Part shown: one piece after another, positions 1-6,042 of the stretch
Position numbering within the stretch: position 1 is the first letter of the stretch
Layout of the letters: each line of letters begins with the position of its first letter
Origin: an uncultured Ruminococcus sp.
Lineage (GTDB): Bacteria > Bacillota > Clostridia > Oscillospirales > Ruminococcaceae
Direction: 5' to 3'
Assembly: GCA_900543105.1 (NCBI GenBank)
Contig: UQQA01000011.1
Coordinates: forward strand, 1-31,234
Length of the DNA: 31,234 nucleotides
The notes under the pieces: model-generated
Databases searched by the model: none
What the model was told of the DNA's origin: nothing
What the model saw: the letters and a program-made list of their open reading frames with translations, nothing else
Program-made: the position numbers and the translations under genes

Positions 1-30
1 CAATCTATTACACATATAGTGTATAATAAT

Positions 31-59
31 ATTCTATTACAATTGGAGGATTTTGTCAA
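31..59 (-). promoter_or_regulatory. Promoter reading out of the left edge
   Basis: On the minus strand, TTGACA (59-54) is followed after 17 bases by TAGAAT (36-31), a near-consensus housekeeping promoter. It lies just beyond the terminator of the MFS gene and points off the left edge, so its gene is not in the window. The expected transcription start (about 24) falls beside the inverted repeat TACAC-ATATA-GTGTA at 9-23, which could be a repressor site. Confidence 0.6.
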
Positions 60-61
60 GC

Positions 62-95
62 AAAAAACTCCCGAAGTCAAACCTCGGGAGTTTTT
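62..95. terminator. Bidirectional intrinsic terminator after the MFS gene
   Basis: Arms CTCCCGA (68-74) and TCGGGAG (84-90) form a hairpin with A-runs before it and T-runs after it on both strands, so it can work in either direction. It starts three bases beyond the stop codon of the minus-strand MFS gene. Confidence 0.85.
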
Positions 96-97
96 GT

Positions 98-1366
98 TTA
101 TCCCAGTTCTCGAAGAGCCTGTATCCTGCTGAAAACAGCACAGACAATAACACCTGCAATGCCTATCACGAAGAAAAGAAGTGCCGCGCCCGAGCCTTTT
201 TCTGTGCCGAAAATATTCAGCAGAAGCGTGTTTTCCGTGCCTGCCATAAAGGGTTCAAATACCTTATCGACCAGAAATCCGCCGAGAAAATATCCGACGG
301 GAATGGAGAAAAACTGGAGCGTATTGCGCACGGAATAGACGCGTCCGAGCATTTCTTTCGGAACTGTGCTGCGGAAGATAACGTCATAGTTTGCGTTCAT
401 GAGCGGAATGAACAGCCAGCCGAGAACAGCGCCGATGCACCATGCTATCGTGTTGTTCCCGAATGCGAGCAGGAAATTTTCCGTACTCATCGAAACGATC
501 AGGCAGGCGCATATTGTCTTTGAGCGGCTTTTCGGCTTCGGGAAAACCGTTGCGATAACGCTGCCGACGAGCGTTGCTATGCCTACGCTGCTGCTGACTG
601 CGCCGAGTGCGGCTTCATTGCTTTTGGAGAGGATAAGCGCAGGAAGTGCGGCGTTGTAGATAGATGCGATGAAGTTTATCGCAGAGAGGAAAAGTATCAT
701 ACAGAGTATGCCCTTGTTCCTGCCGAGGTAGGAAATTCCGCCTTTTGCCGATTGGAGAAGCGTTTCCTTGCTGCTTTCGTTCTGCGGAACTTCGGGTATC
801 TTTATAAAGAAAAGAAGCACCGTAAAAGCAACGGCAAATGTCGCAAGGTCAAAGGCGATGACCGCGTCAAGTCCTGCAAATGAAACTATCGCAGCCGCAA
901 GGACGGGAGTTAGAATTGAAACGAGCGAAGTTGAGAAATATCTCATTGCGCTTGTTTTCTGATAGTGCTTTTCGGGTGTGAGAAGCGTCGTCGCAACATC
1001 GGAAGCAGGCGACTGGACCGAGTTCATAAGTCCGTTCAGGGCGTTGAGAATGTACAGATGCCATACTTCAAGCGAGTTTGTTTTAAACAGCACGAGAATG
1101 CAGACCGTTGTAAGTGCCGCAAAGCTGTCACATACGAGCATTACGGCTTTCTTGTTCCATTTGTCGCTTATCGCACCTGCAAAGATGCTCACGATAACGT
1201 ATGGTGCGTATGAACAGACTGTCAGCAGAGCGGTCGTCAGCGCCGACCCGCTGTCGTTGTAGAGCCATATCACCAGCGCAAAGCCCGTCATCGAGCTGCC
1301 AAGCGAAGAAAGCGCCTGCGTGAGCCATAAAATAATAAATGTTTTGAGTTCTTTTAATGTATTCAT
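98..1366 (-). CDS. MFS drug efflux transporter, MefA-like
   Basis: This is a 422-residue major facilitator protein of the MefA-like drug-efflux branch, expected to export a hydrophobic compound by proton antiport across the cytoplasmic membrane. It has about 12 hydrophobic segments, the N-terminal pattern LWLTQALSSLGSSMTGFAL and the loop GAISDKWNKKAVM typical of the first cytoplasmic loop. Length is normal for the family. The start is ATG 1366, because AAAGGAG (1382-1376) lies nine bases upstream; an upstream in-frame ATG at 1405 has no such site. Its 5' region carries a leader peptide and mutually exclusive hairpins suggesting translational attenuation, as known for several macrolide, chloramphenicol and tetracycline resistance genes. 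It lies downstream of the broken tam gene with no clear promoter between, so it probably shares that transcript. The substrate cannot be told from sequence. Confidence 0.87.
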   Translation of the reverse strand: MNTLKELKTFIILWLTQALSSLGSSMTGFALVIWLYNDSGSALTTALLTVCSYAPYVIVSIFAGAISDKWNKKAVMLVCDSFAALTTVCILVLFKTNSLEVWHLYILNALNGLMNSVQSPASDVATTLLTPEKHYQKTSAMRYFSTSLVSILTPVLAAAIVSFAGLDAVIAFDLATFAVAFTVLLFFIKIPEVPQNESSKETLLQSAKGGISYLGRNKGILCMILFLSAINFIASIYNAALPALILSKSNEAALGAVSSSVGIATLVGSVIATVFPKPKSRSKTICACLIVSMSTENFLLAFGNNTIAWCIGAVLGWLFIPLMNANYDVIFRSTVPKEMLGRVYSVRNTLQFFSIPVGYFLGGFLVDKVFEPFMAGTENTLLLNIFGTEKGSGAALLFFVIGIAGVIVCAVFSRIQALRELG

Positions 1367-1367
1367 A

Positions 1368-1480
1368 ATACCTTGCTCCTTTAATATAGTGTAGTCAAAG
1401 TGCAAGGTATGACGGTCAGATCTGCTTTATGTAAAGCGTGTCAAGTGACCTCTATGCAATCCGTCATTCCTTGCATAGAG
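1368..1480 (-). promoter_or_regulatory. Putative translational attenuator of the MFS gene
   Basis: Read on the minus strand, five arms overlap. Arm A (CTCTATGCAA, 1480-1471) pairs perfectly with B (1459-1450). Arm C (TGCAAGGAATGACGG, 1475-1461) shares TGCAA with A and pairs 14 of 15 bases with D (1415-1401). The inner nine bases of D, ATACCTTGC, pair perfectly with E (GCAAGGTAT, 1376-1368), which lies between the Shine-Dalgarno site and ATG 1366. So A:B plus D:E would hide the start site, while C:D would free it. A ribosome stalled early on the leader peptide would block A and leave C free, switching the gene on. The pairings are seen in the sequence; the mechanism is inferred. Confidence 0.6.
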
Positions 1481-1502
1481 CCGTGATGATGCAGAGTTTC
1501 AT
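1464..1502 (-). CDS. 12-residue leader peptide upstream of the MFS gene
   Basis: The short reading frame MKLCIITALCKE starts at ATG 1502, with GAGGTG (1516-1511) eight bases upstream, directly after the tam stop codon. Its last codons and stop (TGA 1466-1464) lie inside hairpin arms A and C of the attenuator. Coupling with tam translation is likely. I do not recognise the peptide as a known resistance leader. It is called because its ribosome site, position and overlap with the switchable hairpins agree. Confidence 0.55.
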   Translation of the reverse strand: MKLCIITALCKE

Positions 1503-1516
1503 CGAAGTTTCACCTC

Positions 1517-2162
1517 TTATTTCTCCGCGATGAAAAACAGTCGCGGCATTTTTAATATGATATTTCCGTCCGCCTGAACGGGGTGGTTCGTCTTTATTCT
1601 TTCGAGCAGGTCGGAAAGAAAATCGTTCTTTTCCGCTTCGTCAAGCGCTTCAAGATAAGGGCGCAGACCGCTGCCCTTGTACCAGTCGATAACAGAGCTG
1701 TGCGAGGGAACGATGTGATAATACGAAGTGTCCCACATCTTGACCGTGGAAGCCGATTTGCAGAGTATATTATATGTTTCCTCGGGCGAAAGATTGTGAA
1801 AATTGTGTATTGCACTAAGCTTTTTCCACTTTCCGTCCGCCACAAGGCTGTACAGTTCGTGATAGAACATCGCATTCTGAACAAGCGGCATTTGAACGGC
1901 AAGAGTGCCGCCGTCATTGAGCTTTTCAATAAGCTTCGGGAGCAGTTTTTCGTGGTCGGGTATCCAATGCAGGTAAGCGTTTGAGAAGATAAGGTCGATA
2001 GAGGGCTGAGTGCGCTCTCTTTCAAATTTATACTAAACACCAATTAAAAACTATACAAAAAATCGAGCATAATCTTGCATATATGGATTATGCGACGATT
2101 TTTTGTCTATAGTTTTATTGGTGTTTAGTATTAGTGTACTGAACCGAGCTCCAATCGCCCAT
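1517..2162 (-). pseudogene. tam: Broken trans-aconitate 2-methyltransferase (tam-like)
   Basis: The intact family uses S-adenosylmethionine to methylate trans-aconitate, a by-product that inhibits aconitase. Here the start is clear: ATG 2162 with GGAGG before it encodes MGDWSSVQYT, matching the Tam N-terminus. A 101-bp palindromic element (2031-2131) then interrupts the frame with stop codons. After it, the correct frame resumes as KFERERTQPSIDL but jumps straight to IFSNAYLHWIPDH and the rest of the enzyme (NDGGTLAVQMP onward, to stop at 1517). About 65-75 residues with the SAM-binding motif (DxGCGxGxx) are missing, so there is also an internal deletion, perhaps between two short repeats encoding IDL. 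Removing the element and one TA rejoins the frame exactly. The C-terminal 124 residues remain open but cannot form an active enzyme. The promoter at 2192-2220 looks intact, so the region may still be transcribed into the MFS gene. Confidence 0.85.
2031..2131. mobile_element. MITE-like palindromic element 1, inside tam
   Basis: The 101-bp element is nearly one long inverted repeat. The left end TACTAAACACCAAT (2031-2044) matches the right end ATTGGTGTTTAGTA (2117-2130), and pairing continues through ACTATA and AAAAAATCG. It codes for nothing. It is flanked by TA (2029-2030 and 2132-2133), and deleting the element plus one TA restores the tam reading frame, so TA is the target duplication. TA targets and short palindromes without a transposase suggest mobilisation in trans by an IS630/mariner-type enzyme; that part is inference. 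Confidence 0.8.
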
Positions 2163-2191
2163 AAAAAACACCTCCGTGAATTTCTGCACAT

Positions 2192-2220
2192 ATTATAGCA
2201 CGGCTGAATGGGATTTTCAA
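2192..2220 (-). promoter_or_regulatory. Promoter of the tam remnant / MFS unit
   Basis: TTGAAA (2220-2215), 17 bases, then TATAAT (2197-2192) on the minus strand, 30 bases before the tam start. It is divergent from the XRE promoter and is the best candidate to transcribe the leader peptide and MFS gene. Confidence 0.7.
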
Positions 2221-2259
2221 GATGTTGGACAAAAAATTCGCCGACTGTTTTTGAAATGC

Positions 2260-2310
2260 ACGGAAACATAACGGAAAATGTTAAGAAACGTTGGTTGCAA
2301 AGCACGGAAT
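2260..2310 (+). promoter_or_regulatory. Phased ACGGAA repeats, likely operator
   Basis: ACGGAAA occurs at 2260-2266 and 2271-2277, and ACGGAAT at 2304-2310. The start distances of 11 and 33 bp place all three on one face of the helix. The third copy sits between the -35 and -10 boxes of the XRE-ABC promoter. This would suit autorepression by the adjacent XRE-AbrB protein. The repeats are seen; the binding protein is inferred. Confidence 0.4.
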
Positions 2311-2323
2311 TATGCGATATAAT
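2295..2323 (+). promoter_or_regulatory. Promoter of the XRE-ABC operon
   Basis: TTGCAA (2295-2300), a 17-base spacer and TATAAT (2318-2323) stand about 60 bases upstream of the GTG start of the regulator gene. The putative operator repeat at 2304-2310 lies in the spacer. Confidence 0.7.
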
Positions 2324-2383
2324 ACATTTCAGAGAATGTGAAAAGAATGATTTTTTATACATATATGAAAGGGGGAGCTTGAT

Positions 2384-2818
2384 GTGATAAACGAACGCTT
2401 AAAGGACTTGCGCCGAGAAAAAGGTTACAGCCTTGAATATGTTGCGGAAAAGATAAACGTATCGCGCCAGACCGTTTCAAAGTGGGAATCGGGCGAAACT
2501 GTCCCCGATGTGCTGAAATGCAAGGAGCTTGCCGATATTTACGACATTTCTATGGACGAGCTTCTTGCAGAAAAGGGTGAAGACCCCGAGGAAAAGCGCA
2601 CTGGAAAATACGCTTTCGGCGTTGTCCGTGTCGGCGAGAGGGGACAGATAGTTATCCCGAGCAGAGCGAGAAAGATTTTTGGCATCGGCAAGGGCGATAT
2701 GCTGCTTTTCCTCGGCGATATACACAAGGGAATGGCGGTCGTTCCGCTCAAACAGCTTGGCGGTGAACTTGGTTTCGATATGACGGAGGAAGAAAACGAT
2801 GATGATAAGGATAAGTGA
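2384..2818 (+). CDS. XRE helix-turn-helix / AbrB hybrid regulator
   Basis: A 144-residue DNA-binding protein with two separate modules. Residues 4-60 are an HTH_3 domain (YSLEYVAEKINVSRQTVSKW covers the recognition helix). Residues about 78-122 match a SpoVT-AbrB swapped-hairpin domain, with RGQIVIPSRARKIFGI as its hallmark. Either fold alone can bind DNA, so the fusion may give tighter or bipartite recognition. The GTG start at 2384 is chosen because GGGGGAG (2371-2377) precedes it; the ATG two bases earlier is followed at once by a stop. Its end overlaps the start of the ABC ATPase gene by 20 bases, so the two are translationally coupled and the protein probably controls the exporter operon. 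The acidic C-terminal tail (EEENDDDKDK) may simply reflect this overlap. Confidence 0.85.
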   Translation: MINERLKDLRREKGYSLEYVAEKINVSRQTVSKWESGETVPDVLKCKELADIYDISMDELLAEKGEDPEEKRTGKYAFGVVRVGERGQIVIPSRARKIFGIGKGDMLLFLGDIHKGMAVVPLKQLGGELGFDMTEEENDDDKDK

Positions 2819-3527
2819 CCTCACGAAGTCTTACAAAGGCGTGAAAGCGGTGGACGGACTTTCGCTCGGGGTCGGCGAGGGGGAGCTTTTCTCACTGCTC
2901 GGCGTGAACGGTGCAGGCAAGACCACGACGATAAAAACGATGTGCTGCCTTTGTCCGTTCGATTCGGGAAGCGTTGAGATAGGCGGCTTTGATGTTGTGA
3001 AACAACCCGAAAAGGTCAAAACGCTTATCGGCGTTTCGCCGCAGGAGACTGCCGTTGCAAGGAATCTTTCGGTATATGAGAATCTCGTGCTTATGGGCGG
3101 TGTTCACGGCTTTTCAAAGGAAAAGTCGAAGAATATTGCCGAGGAAATGATAGGCAAATTCAACCTTTCAAAGTTCCGCGATATGCAGGCGAAAAAGCTT
3201 TCGGGCGGCTGGCAGCGAAGATTGAGCATTGCAATGGCGCTCGTTTCCGACCCAAAGGTGCTGTTTCTGGACGAGCCTACGCTCGGATTGGACGTTATCG
3301 CGCGTTCGGAGCTTTGGGACGTTATCCGCGAGCTCAAAGGCAAGGTCACGATAATTCTCACAACGCATTATCTTGAAGAAGCGGAGAGCCTTTCCGACCG
3401 TGTGGGCATAATGCGTGACGGAAAGCTGCTTTTCTGCGGAAAATGCGATGAGCTGGTGAGCAGCACGGGCGCAAAAAGCTTTGAAGATGCGTTTGTGAAG
3501 ACAGTAAAGGAGGGAAAGGGCGAATGA
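2799..3527 (+). CDS. ABC transporter ATP-binding protein
   Basis: A 242-residue nucleotide-binding subunit of a CcmA/DrrA-like (ABC-2) exporter. It shows Walker A GVNGAGKT at 35-42, a Q-loop near SPQE at 80-83, signature LSGGWQRR at 134-141, Walker B LFLDEP at 155-160 and the switch histidine in TTHYLEE. The third signature glycine is followed by W rather than the usual Q, a small variation. The start at 2799 follows GGAGGA (2785-2790) by eight bases and lies inside the regulator gene. Its stop overlaps the permease start by four bases (ATGA). The pair forms a minimal exporter of unknown substrate; lipids, peptides or antibiotics are possible. Confidence 0.9.
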   Translation: MMIRISDLTKSYKGVKAVDGLSLGVGEGELFSLLGVNGAGKTTTIKTMCCLCPFDSGSVEIGGFDVVKQPEKVKTLIGVSPQETAVARNLSVYENLVLMGGVHGFSKEKSKNIAEEMIGKFNLSKFRDMQAKKLSGGWQRRLSIAMALVSDPKVLFLDEPTLGLDVIARSELWDVIRELKGKVTIILTTHYLEEAESLSDRVGIMRDGKLLFCGKCDELVSSTGAKSFEDAFVKTVKEGKGE

Positions 3528-4255
3528 AAATGACAGCTTTTTCATCAAGGGTTGCGAAAGAGATAATCCGCGACCCGTTGAGCCTTATTTTTGGCTTGTG
3601 CTTTCCCGTTGTGCTGCTTTTGCTGCTCTCGGCGATAAATGCGAACGTCCCCGTAAATGTTTTTGACATAGAAAAGCTCACTCCGGGAATTGCGGTGTTC
3701 GGTTACTCGTTCCTCACGCTCTTCTCGGCACAGCTTGTTTCGGGCGACCGCTGTTCGGCGATGCTGATAAGGCTTTTCACTGCGCCGATGTCGGCGGCGG
3801 ACTTTATCATTGGTTATATGCTGCCGCTTTTTCCGATGGCGGTCGTGCAAAGTATTGTCTGCTTCGGTACAGCGATGCTCCTCGGACTTGAACCGAGCGT
3901 GAACATAGTGTATGCGATACTTTTGCTGCTGCCGTCGGCGCTGTTTTTCATTGCGCTCGGTGTTCTGTGCGGAGCTTTGTTCAGCGAAAAAGCTGTCGGG
4001 GGACTTTGCGGTGCGCTTCTGACGAACCTCACGGCGTTTACATCGGGCGCGTGGTTCGACCTATCGCTTGTCGGCGGCGTGTTCAAGAAGATATGCGAAC
4101 TGCTCCCGTTCGCGCATAGCGTTTATATAGGAAGAAATGCGCTCTCGGGGGATTTTGCGGAGATCTTCCCGGATATGTATTATGTTCTGGGATATATGCT
4201 TGCGGCAATGATCTTTGCTGTCGCGGCTTTTATGAGGAAGATGAAAGAGGCTTGA
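3524..4255 (+). CDS. ABC-2 type permease
   Basis: A 243-residue integral membrane subunit partnering the preceding ATPase. About six hydrophobic helices can be seen, beginning with LIFGLCFPVVLLLLLSAI near residues 20-37 and ending with YMLAAMIFAVAAFM near the C-terminus. The arrangement of a short N-terminal tail, a loop after the first helix and six helices fits the ABC-2 family. It overlaps the ATPase gene by four bases and ends just before a hairpin terminator, so the operon is regulator-ATPase-permease. No substrate-specific feature is visible. Confidence 0.85.
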   Translation: MKMTAFSSRVAKEIIRDPLSLIFGLCFPVVLLLLLSAINANVPVNVFDIEKLTPGIAVFGYSFLTLFSAQLVSGDRCSAMLIRLFTAPMSAADFIIGYMLPLFPMAVVQSIVCFGTAMLLGLEPSVNIVYAILLLLPSALFFIALGVLCGALFSEKAVGGLCGALLTNLTAFTSGAWFDLSLVGGVFKKICELLPFAHSVYIGRNALSGDFAEIFPDMYYVLGYMLAAMIFAVAAFMRKMKEA

Positions 4256-4258
4256 CCC

Positions 4259-4292
4259 AAAGCGGAATTAGCTGAAGCATCGCCGCTTTTTT
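4259..4292 (+). terminator. Terminator of the XRE-ABC operon
   Basis: AAAGCGG (4259-4265) pairs with CCGCTTT (4283-4289), followed by further T residues. The 17-base loop is fairly long, so strength is uncertain. Confidence 0.6.
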
Positions 4293-4312
4293 GATAAATT
4301 TCTGCAAAACCC

Positions 4313-4341
4313 TTGACAATCGGCTCACAATGTGATATAAT
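4313..4341 (+). promoter_or_regulatory. Consensus promoter of rpmE
   Basis: TTGACA (4313-4318), exactly 17 bases, then TATAAT (4336-4341): a perfect housekeeping promoter, as expected for a ribosomal protein gene. Confidence 0.88.
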
Positions 4342-4347
4342 ATTTTC

Positions 4348-4439
4348 TCGTAAGTGATTGAAAAATAGCACTACTGTCCGTGTTATGTGATGGGCTGCTA
4401 TGCTGATCATATAATATTTACAGAGATGAGGTGTTACGA
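4348..4439 (+). promoter_or_regulatory. Structured 5' leader of rpmE, possible L31 autoregulatory RNA
   Basis: The roughly 90-base untranslated leader can be closed by TCGTAA (4348-4353) pairing with TTACGA (4434-4439), the six bases directly before the ATG. An inner pairing of AGCA (about 4367) with TGCT is also possible. L31 leaders that control their own translation are known in some Firmicutes. I cannot confirm this is one; the closing stem against the start codon is the main evidence. Confidence 0.35.
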
Positions 4440-4643
4440 ATGAGAGAGGGTATCCATCCTAACTACGAGGAGACCACTATTACCTGTGCTTGCGGCAATG
4501 TTATCAAGACAAGATCTACTAAGAAGGATATCAAGGTAGAAATCTGCTCCAAGTGCCATCCTTTCTACACAGGTAAGCAGAAGCTTGTTGACACAGGCGG
4601 ACGTATTGACAAATTTAAGAAGCGTTTCGGTATGGACAAGTAA
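4440..4643 (+). CDS. rpmE: 50S ribosomal protein L31, zinc type
   Basis: A 67-residue L31 of the large ribosomal subunit. It has the family pattern MREGIHPNY near the N-terminus and HPFYTGKQK in the middle. Four cysteines in two pairs (CAC near residues 16-18 and CSKC near 36-39) are the zinc ligands that define the C+ form, the version often replaced by a zinc-free paralogue when zinc is scarce. ATG 4440 is preferred over the in-frame GTG at 4431 because GAGGTG lies just upstream and the family begins with this MxxGIHP sequence. It is a single-gene unit with its own perfect promoter and terminator. Confidence 0.95.
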   Translation: MREGIHPNYEETTITCACGNVIKTRSTKKDIKVEICSKCHPFYTGKQKLVDTGGRIDKFKKRFGMDK

Positions 4644-4660
4644 TTGTTACGGAACGATCG

Positions 4661-4694
4661 CAGCCTGCGTTTTTTCTTCGCAGGCTGTTTTTTT
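4661..4694 (+). terminator. Terminator of rpmE
   Basis: CAGCCTGCG (4661-4669) and CGCAGGCTG (4679-4687) form a perfect nine-pair stem followed by a T-run. Confidence 0.9.
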
Positions 4695-4718
4695 ATATTC
4701 TCAAAGGGAGGTCGCATT

Positions 4719-5345
4719 TTGGAGGACTATTCAACTGTCCGTGCGTTCGCACAGGACAGCTTTATCGAAAAAAAGTCGGAGTTCATCGGTTATATTTCTC
4801 CTGCAAAGACGAACGATGAAGCTGTTGAGTTCATCAACAAAATTCGTGCCGAACACCGCAAGGCGACGCACAATGTTTATGCGTACATTCTTCGCGAGGG
4901 CAACACTTCGCGCTACTCCGATGACGGTGAGCCGCAGGGGACGGCAGGTGTTCCCGTGCTTGATGTTCTTCAGAAAGAGGGGCTGACCGATGTTTGCTGT
5001 GTTGTGACGAGATATTTCGGCGGTATCCTGCTCGGCGGCGGCGGACTTGTTCGGGCTTATTCGCACTCGGCGAAGATAGCTGTTGATGCGGCGGAGCGTC
5101 TTATAATGTGCAGCGCTTACCCCGTAAAGATAAAAATGGACTATGATCTTTACAGCAGGATAACGTATCTTCTGCCCGATTTTGAGGTGAAGATACTTGA
5201 CACGGACTTCGGTGCGGACGTTACGGTTTCGCTTCTGGTAAAGAAAGCATTTGCCGAGCCTTTGCGTGAAAAGCTTATCGATGCTTCCAACGGACGTATT
5301 TCTTATGTGCAGGGTGAAGAAGTATTTGAAAACTTCGGCGGGTAA
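4719..5345 (+). CDS. yigZ: YigZ / IMPACT family protein
   Basis: A 208-residue protein of the YigZ (UPF0029/IMPACT) family, soluble and cytoplasmic. The N-terminal domain carries the family marks KSEFIGY, HNVYAYILREG, SDDGEPQGTAGVP and TRYFGGILLGGGGLVRAYS; the C-terminal part is the DUF1949-type domain. The eukaryotic relative IMPACT inhibits the Gcn2 kinase, but the bacterial role is not settled. TTG 4719 is chosen as start because AAAGGGAGG (4703-4711) lies eight bases before it and the alignment begins at EDYSTV; an upstream extension would run through the rpmE terminator. The stop codon lies within the first 116-bp intergenic repeat unit, so the last two codons may be repeat-derived. No clear promoter is seen besides read-through from rpmE. 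Confidence 0.9.
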   Translation: MEDYSTVRAFAQDSFIEKKSEFIGYISPAKTNDEAVEFINKIRAEHRKATHNVYAYILREGNTSRYSDDGEPQGTAGVPVLDVLQKEGLTDVCCVVTRYFGGILLGGGGLVRAYSHSAKIAVDAAERLIMCSAYPVKIKMDYDLYSRITYLLPDFEVKILDTDFGADVTVSLLVKKAFAEPLREKLIDASNGRISYVQGEEVFENFGG

Positions 5346-5585
5346 GCACCCGCAGGCGGTTTGTGCCATGCTTCACTTCGTTTCGCTCGTTTGCTTTGAA
5401 AATAGGTTTGCGGCCGCAAAGACAGTTTATTAAGAGCCGTAAATTCATATCGGTTGGGTAAGCACCCGCAGGCAGTTTGTGCCATGCTTCACTTCGTTTC
5501 GCTCGTTTGCGTTGAAAATAGGTTTGCGACCGCAAAGACAGTTTGTTAAGAGCCGTAAATTCATAGCGGTTGGGTAAGCACCTAC
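5340..5585. repeat. 116-bp tandem repeat, two full units plus a stub
   Basis: Two near-identical 116-bp units (5340-5455 and 5456-5571) start with GGGTAAGCACCCGCAGGC and contain GCTTCACTTCGTTTCGCTCG. A third copy breaks off after GGGTAAGCACC at 5572-5582. They differ at only a handful of bases. Partial copies recur at 12360-12412 (opposite strand) and, degenerate, near 11036-11075. Short open frames across the units are repeat artefacts, not genes. Confidence 0.85.
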
Positions 5586-6035
5586 ACAGCTTGTCAAAAA
5601 ATATATTGCATTTATGCAGATTGATGAAAAAATTTTTATGGCTTGATCGTTAAATCGAAAACTGCCATTCATATCCCGTCTGCAAATAAACGCTCATCGC
5701 TTTGCTCCTCACGTTTATTTGCCGAGAATAGTTGTTCCGAACATAAAGAATAAGCGCAATTCACATTTTTAGGTTTACGAAACTGATTTTTCACATTTCG
5801 TTTTACCTATTTGCTGTGAATTGCGCTTTTTTGATTTGTTAGTGATTACGTTTTTGCGGCAAGCTTTGACTGTTAGTTTAAGGTATTTCGCTCTTGCAAG
5901 AGCGACCAAGGGCTTCGCCCTCTGGACACCCACCACCCTTTGAAAAGCGTGGACGTAAACTTTAGTTGGTATTTTTTCTAACATACTTTTTCAATAACCA
6001 TAAATGCCGTCAAAGCGATTGCTTTGACGGCATTT
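5586..6035 (+). repeat. Mosaic intergenic repeat block A
   Basis: This non-coding block matches, in opposite orientation, the block at 12413-12972. Shared modules include AAATATATTGCATTTATGCA (5597-5616), CTGCCATTCATATCCCGTC, TTTATTTGCCGAGAATAGTT, a 77-bp palindrome, the CGCTCTTGCAAGAGCG palindrome, GGACACCCACCACCCTTT and GCGTGGACGTAAACTTTAGT. Over the last about 85 bases the two copies differ at only about three positions. It has no plausible gene. Confidence 0.8.
5752..5830. repeat. 77-bp palindrome with GCGCAATTCACA ends
   Basis: AAGCGCAATTCACA (5752-5765) and TGTGAATTGCGCTT (5815-5828) are perfect inverted repeats enclosing about 50 bases, followed by a T-run. A diverged copy with the same ends is at 12591-12666. 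It could act as a terminator or be a separate small palindromic element. Confidence 0.65.
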
Positions 6036-6040
6036 TTTTA
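6002..6040. terminator. Hairpin after cardiolipin synthase gene
   Basis: AAATGCCGTCAAAGC and GCTTTGACGGCATTT (6002-6035) form a 15-pair stem with a four-base loop. The T-tract lies on the plus side, so it is stronger for plus-strand transcripts, but the hairpin begins eight bases after the minus-strand cls stop. A nearly identical hairpin occurs at 12939-12972. Confidence 0.7.
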
Positions 6041-6042
6041 TT

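Noticed and set aside
2051..2362. 103-residue minus-strand frame over the tam start region
   Set aside because: It crosses the mobile element and the tam promoter in a different frame from MGDWSSVQYT and resembles no protein.
5340..5585. CRISPR array
   Set aside because: Only two full direct units occur, with a 116-bp period and no variable spacers, and no cas gene is present.
5275..5672. Short minus-strand frames repeating QTACGCLP- and NERNEVKHG-like sequence
   Set aside because: They are translations of the 116-bp repeat units, repeated with the units, and have no independent support.
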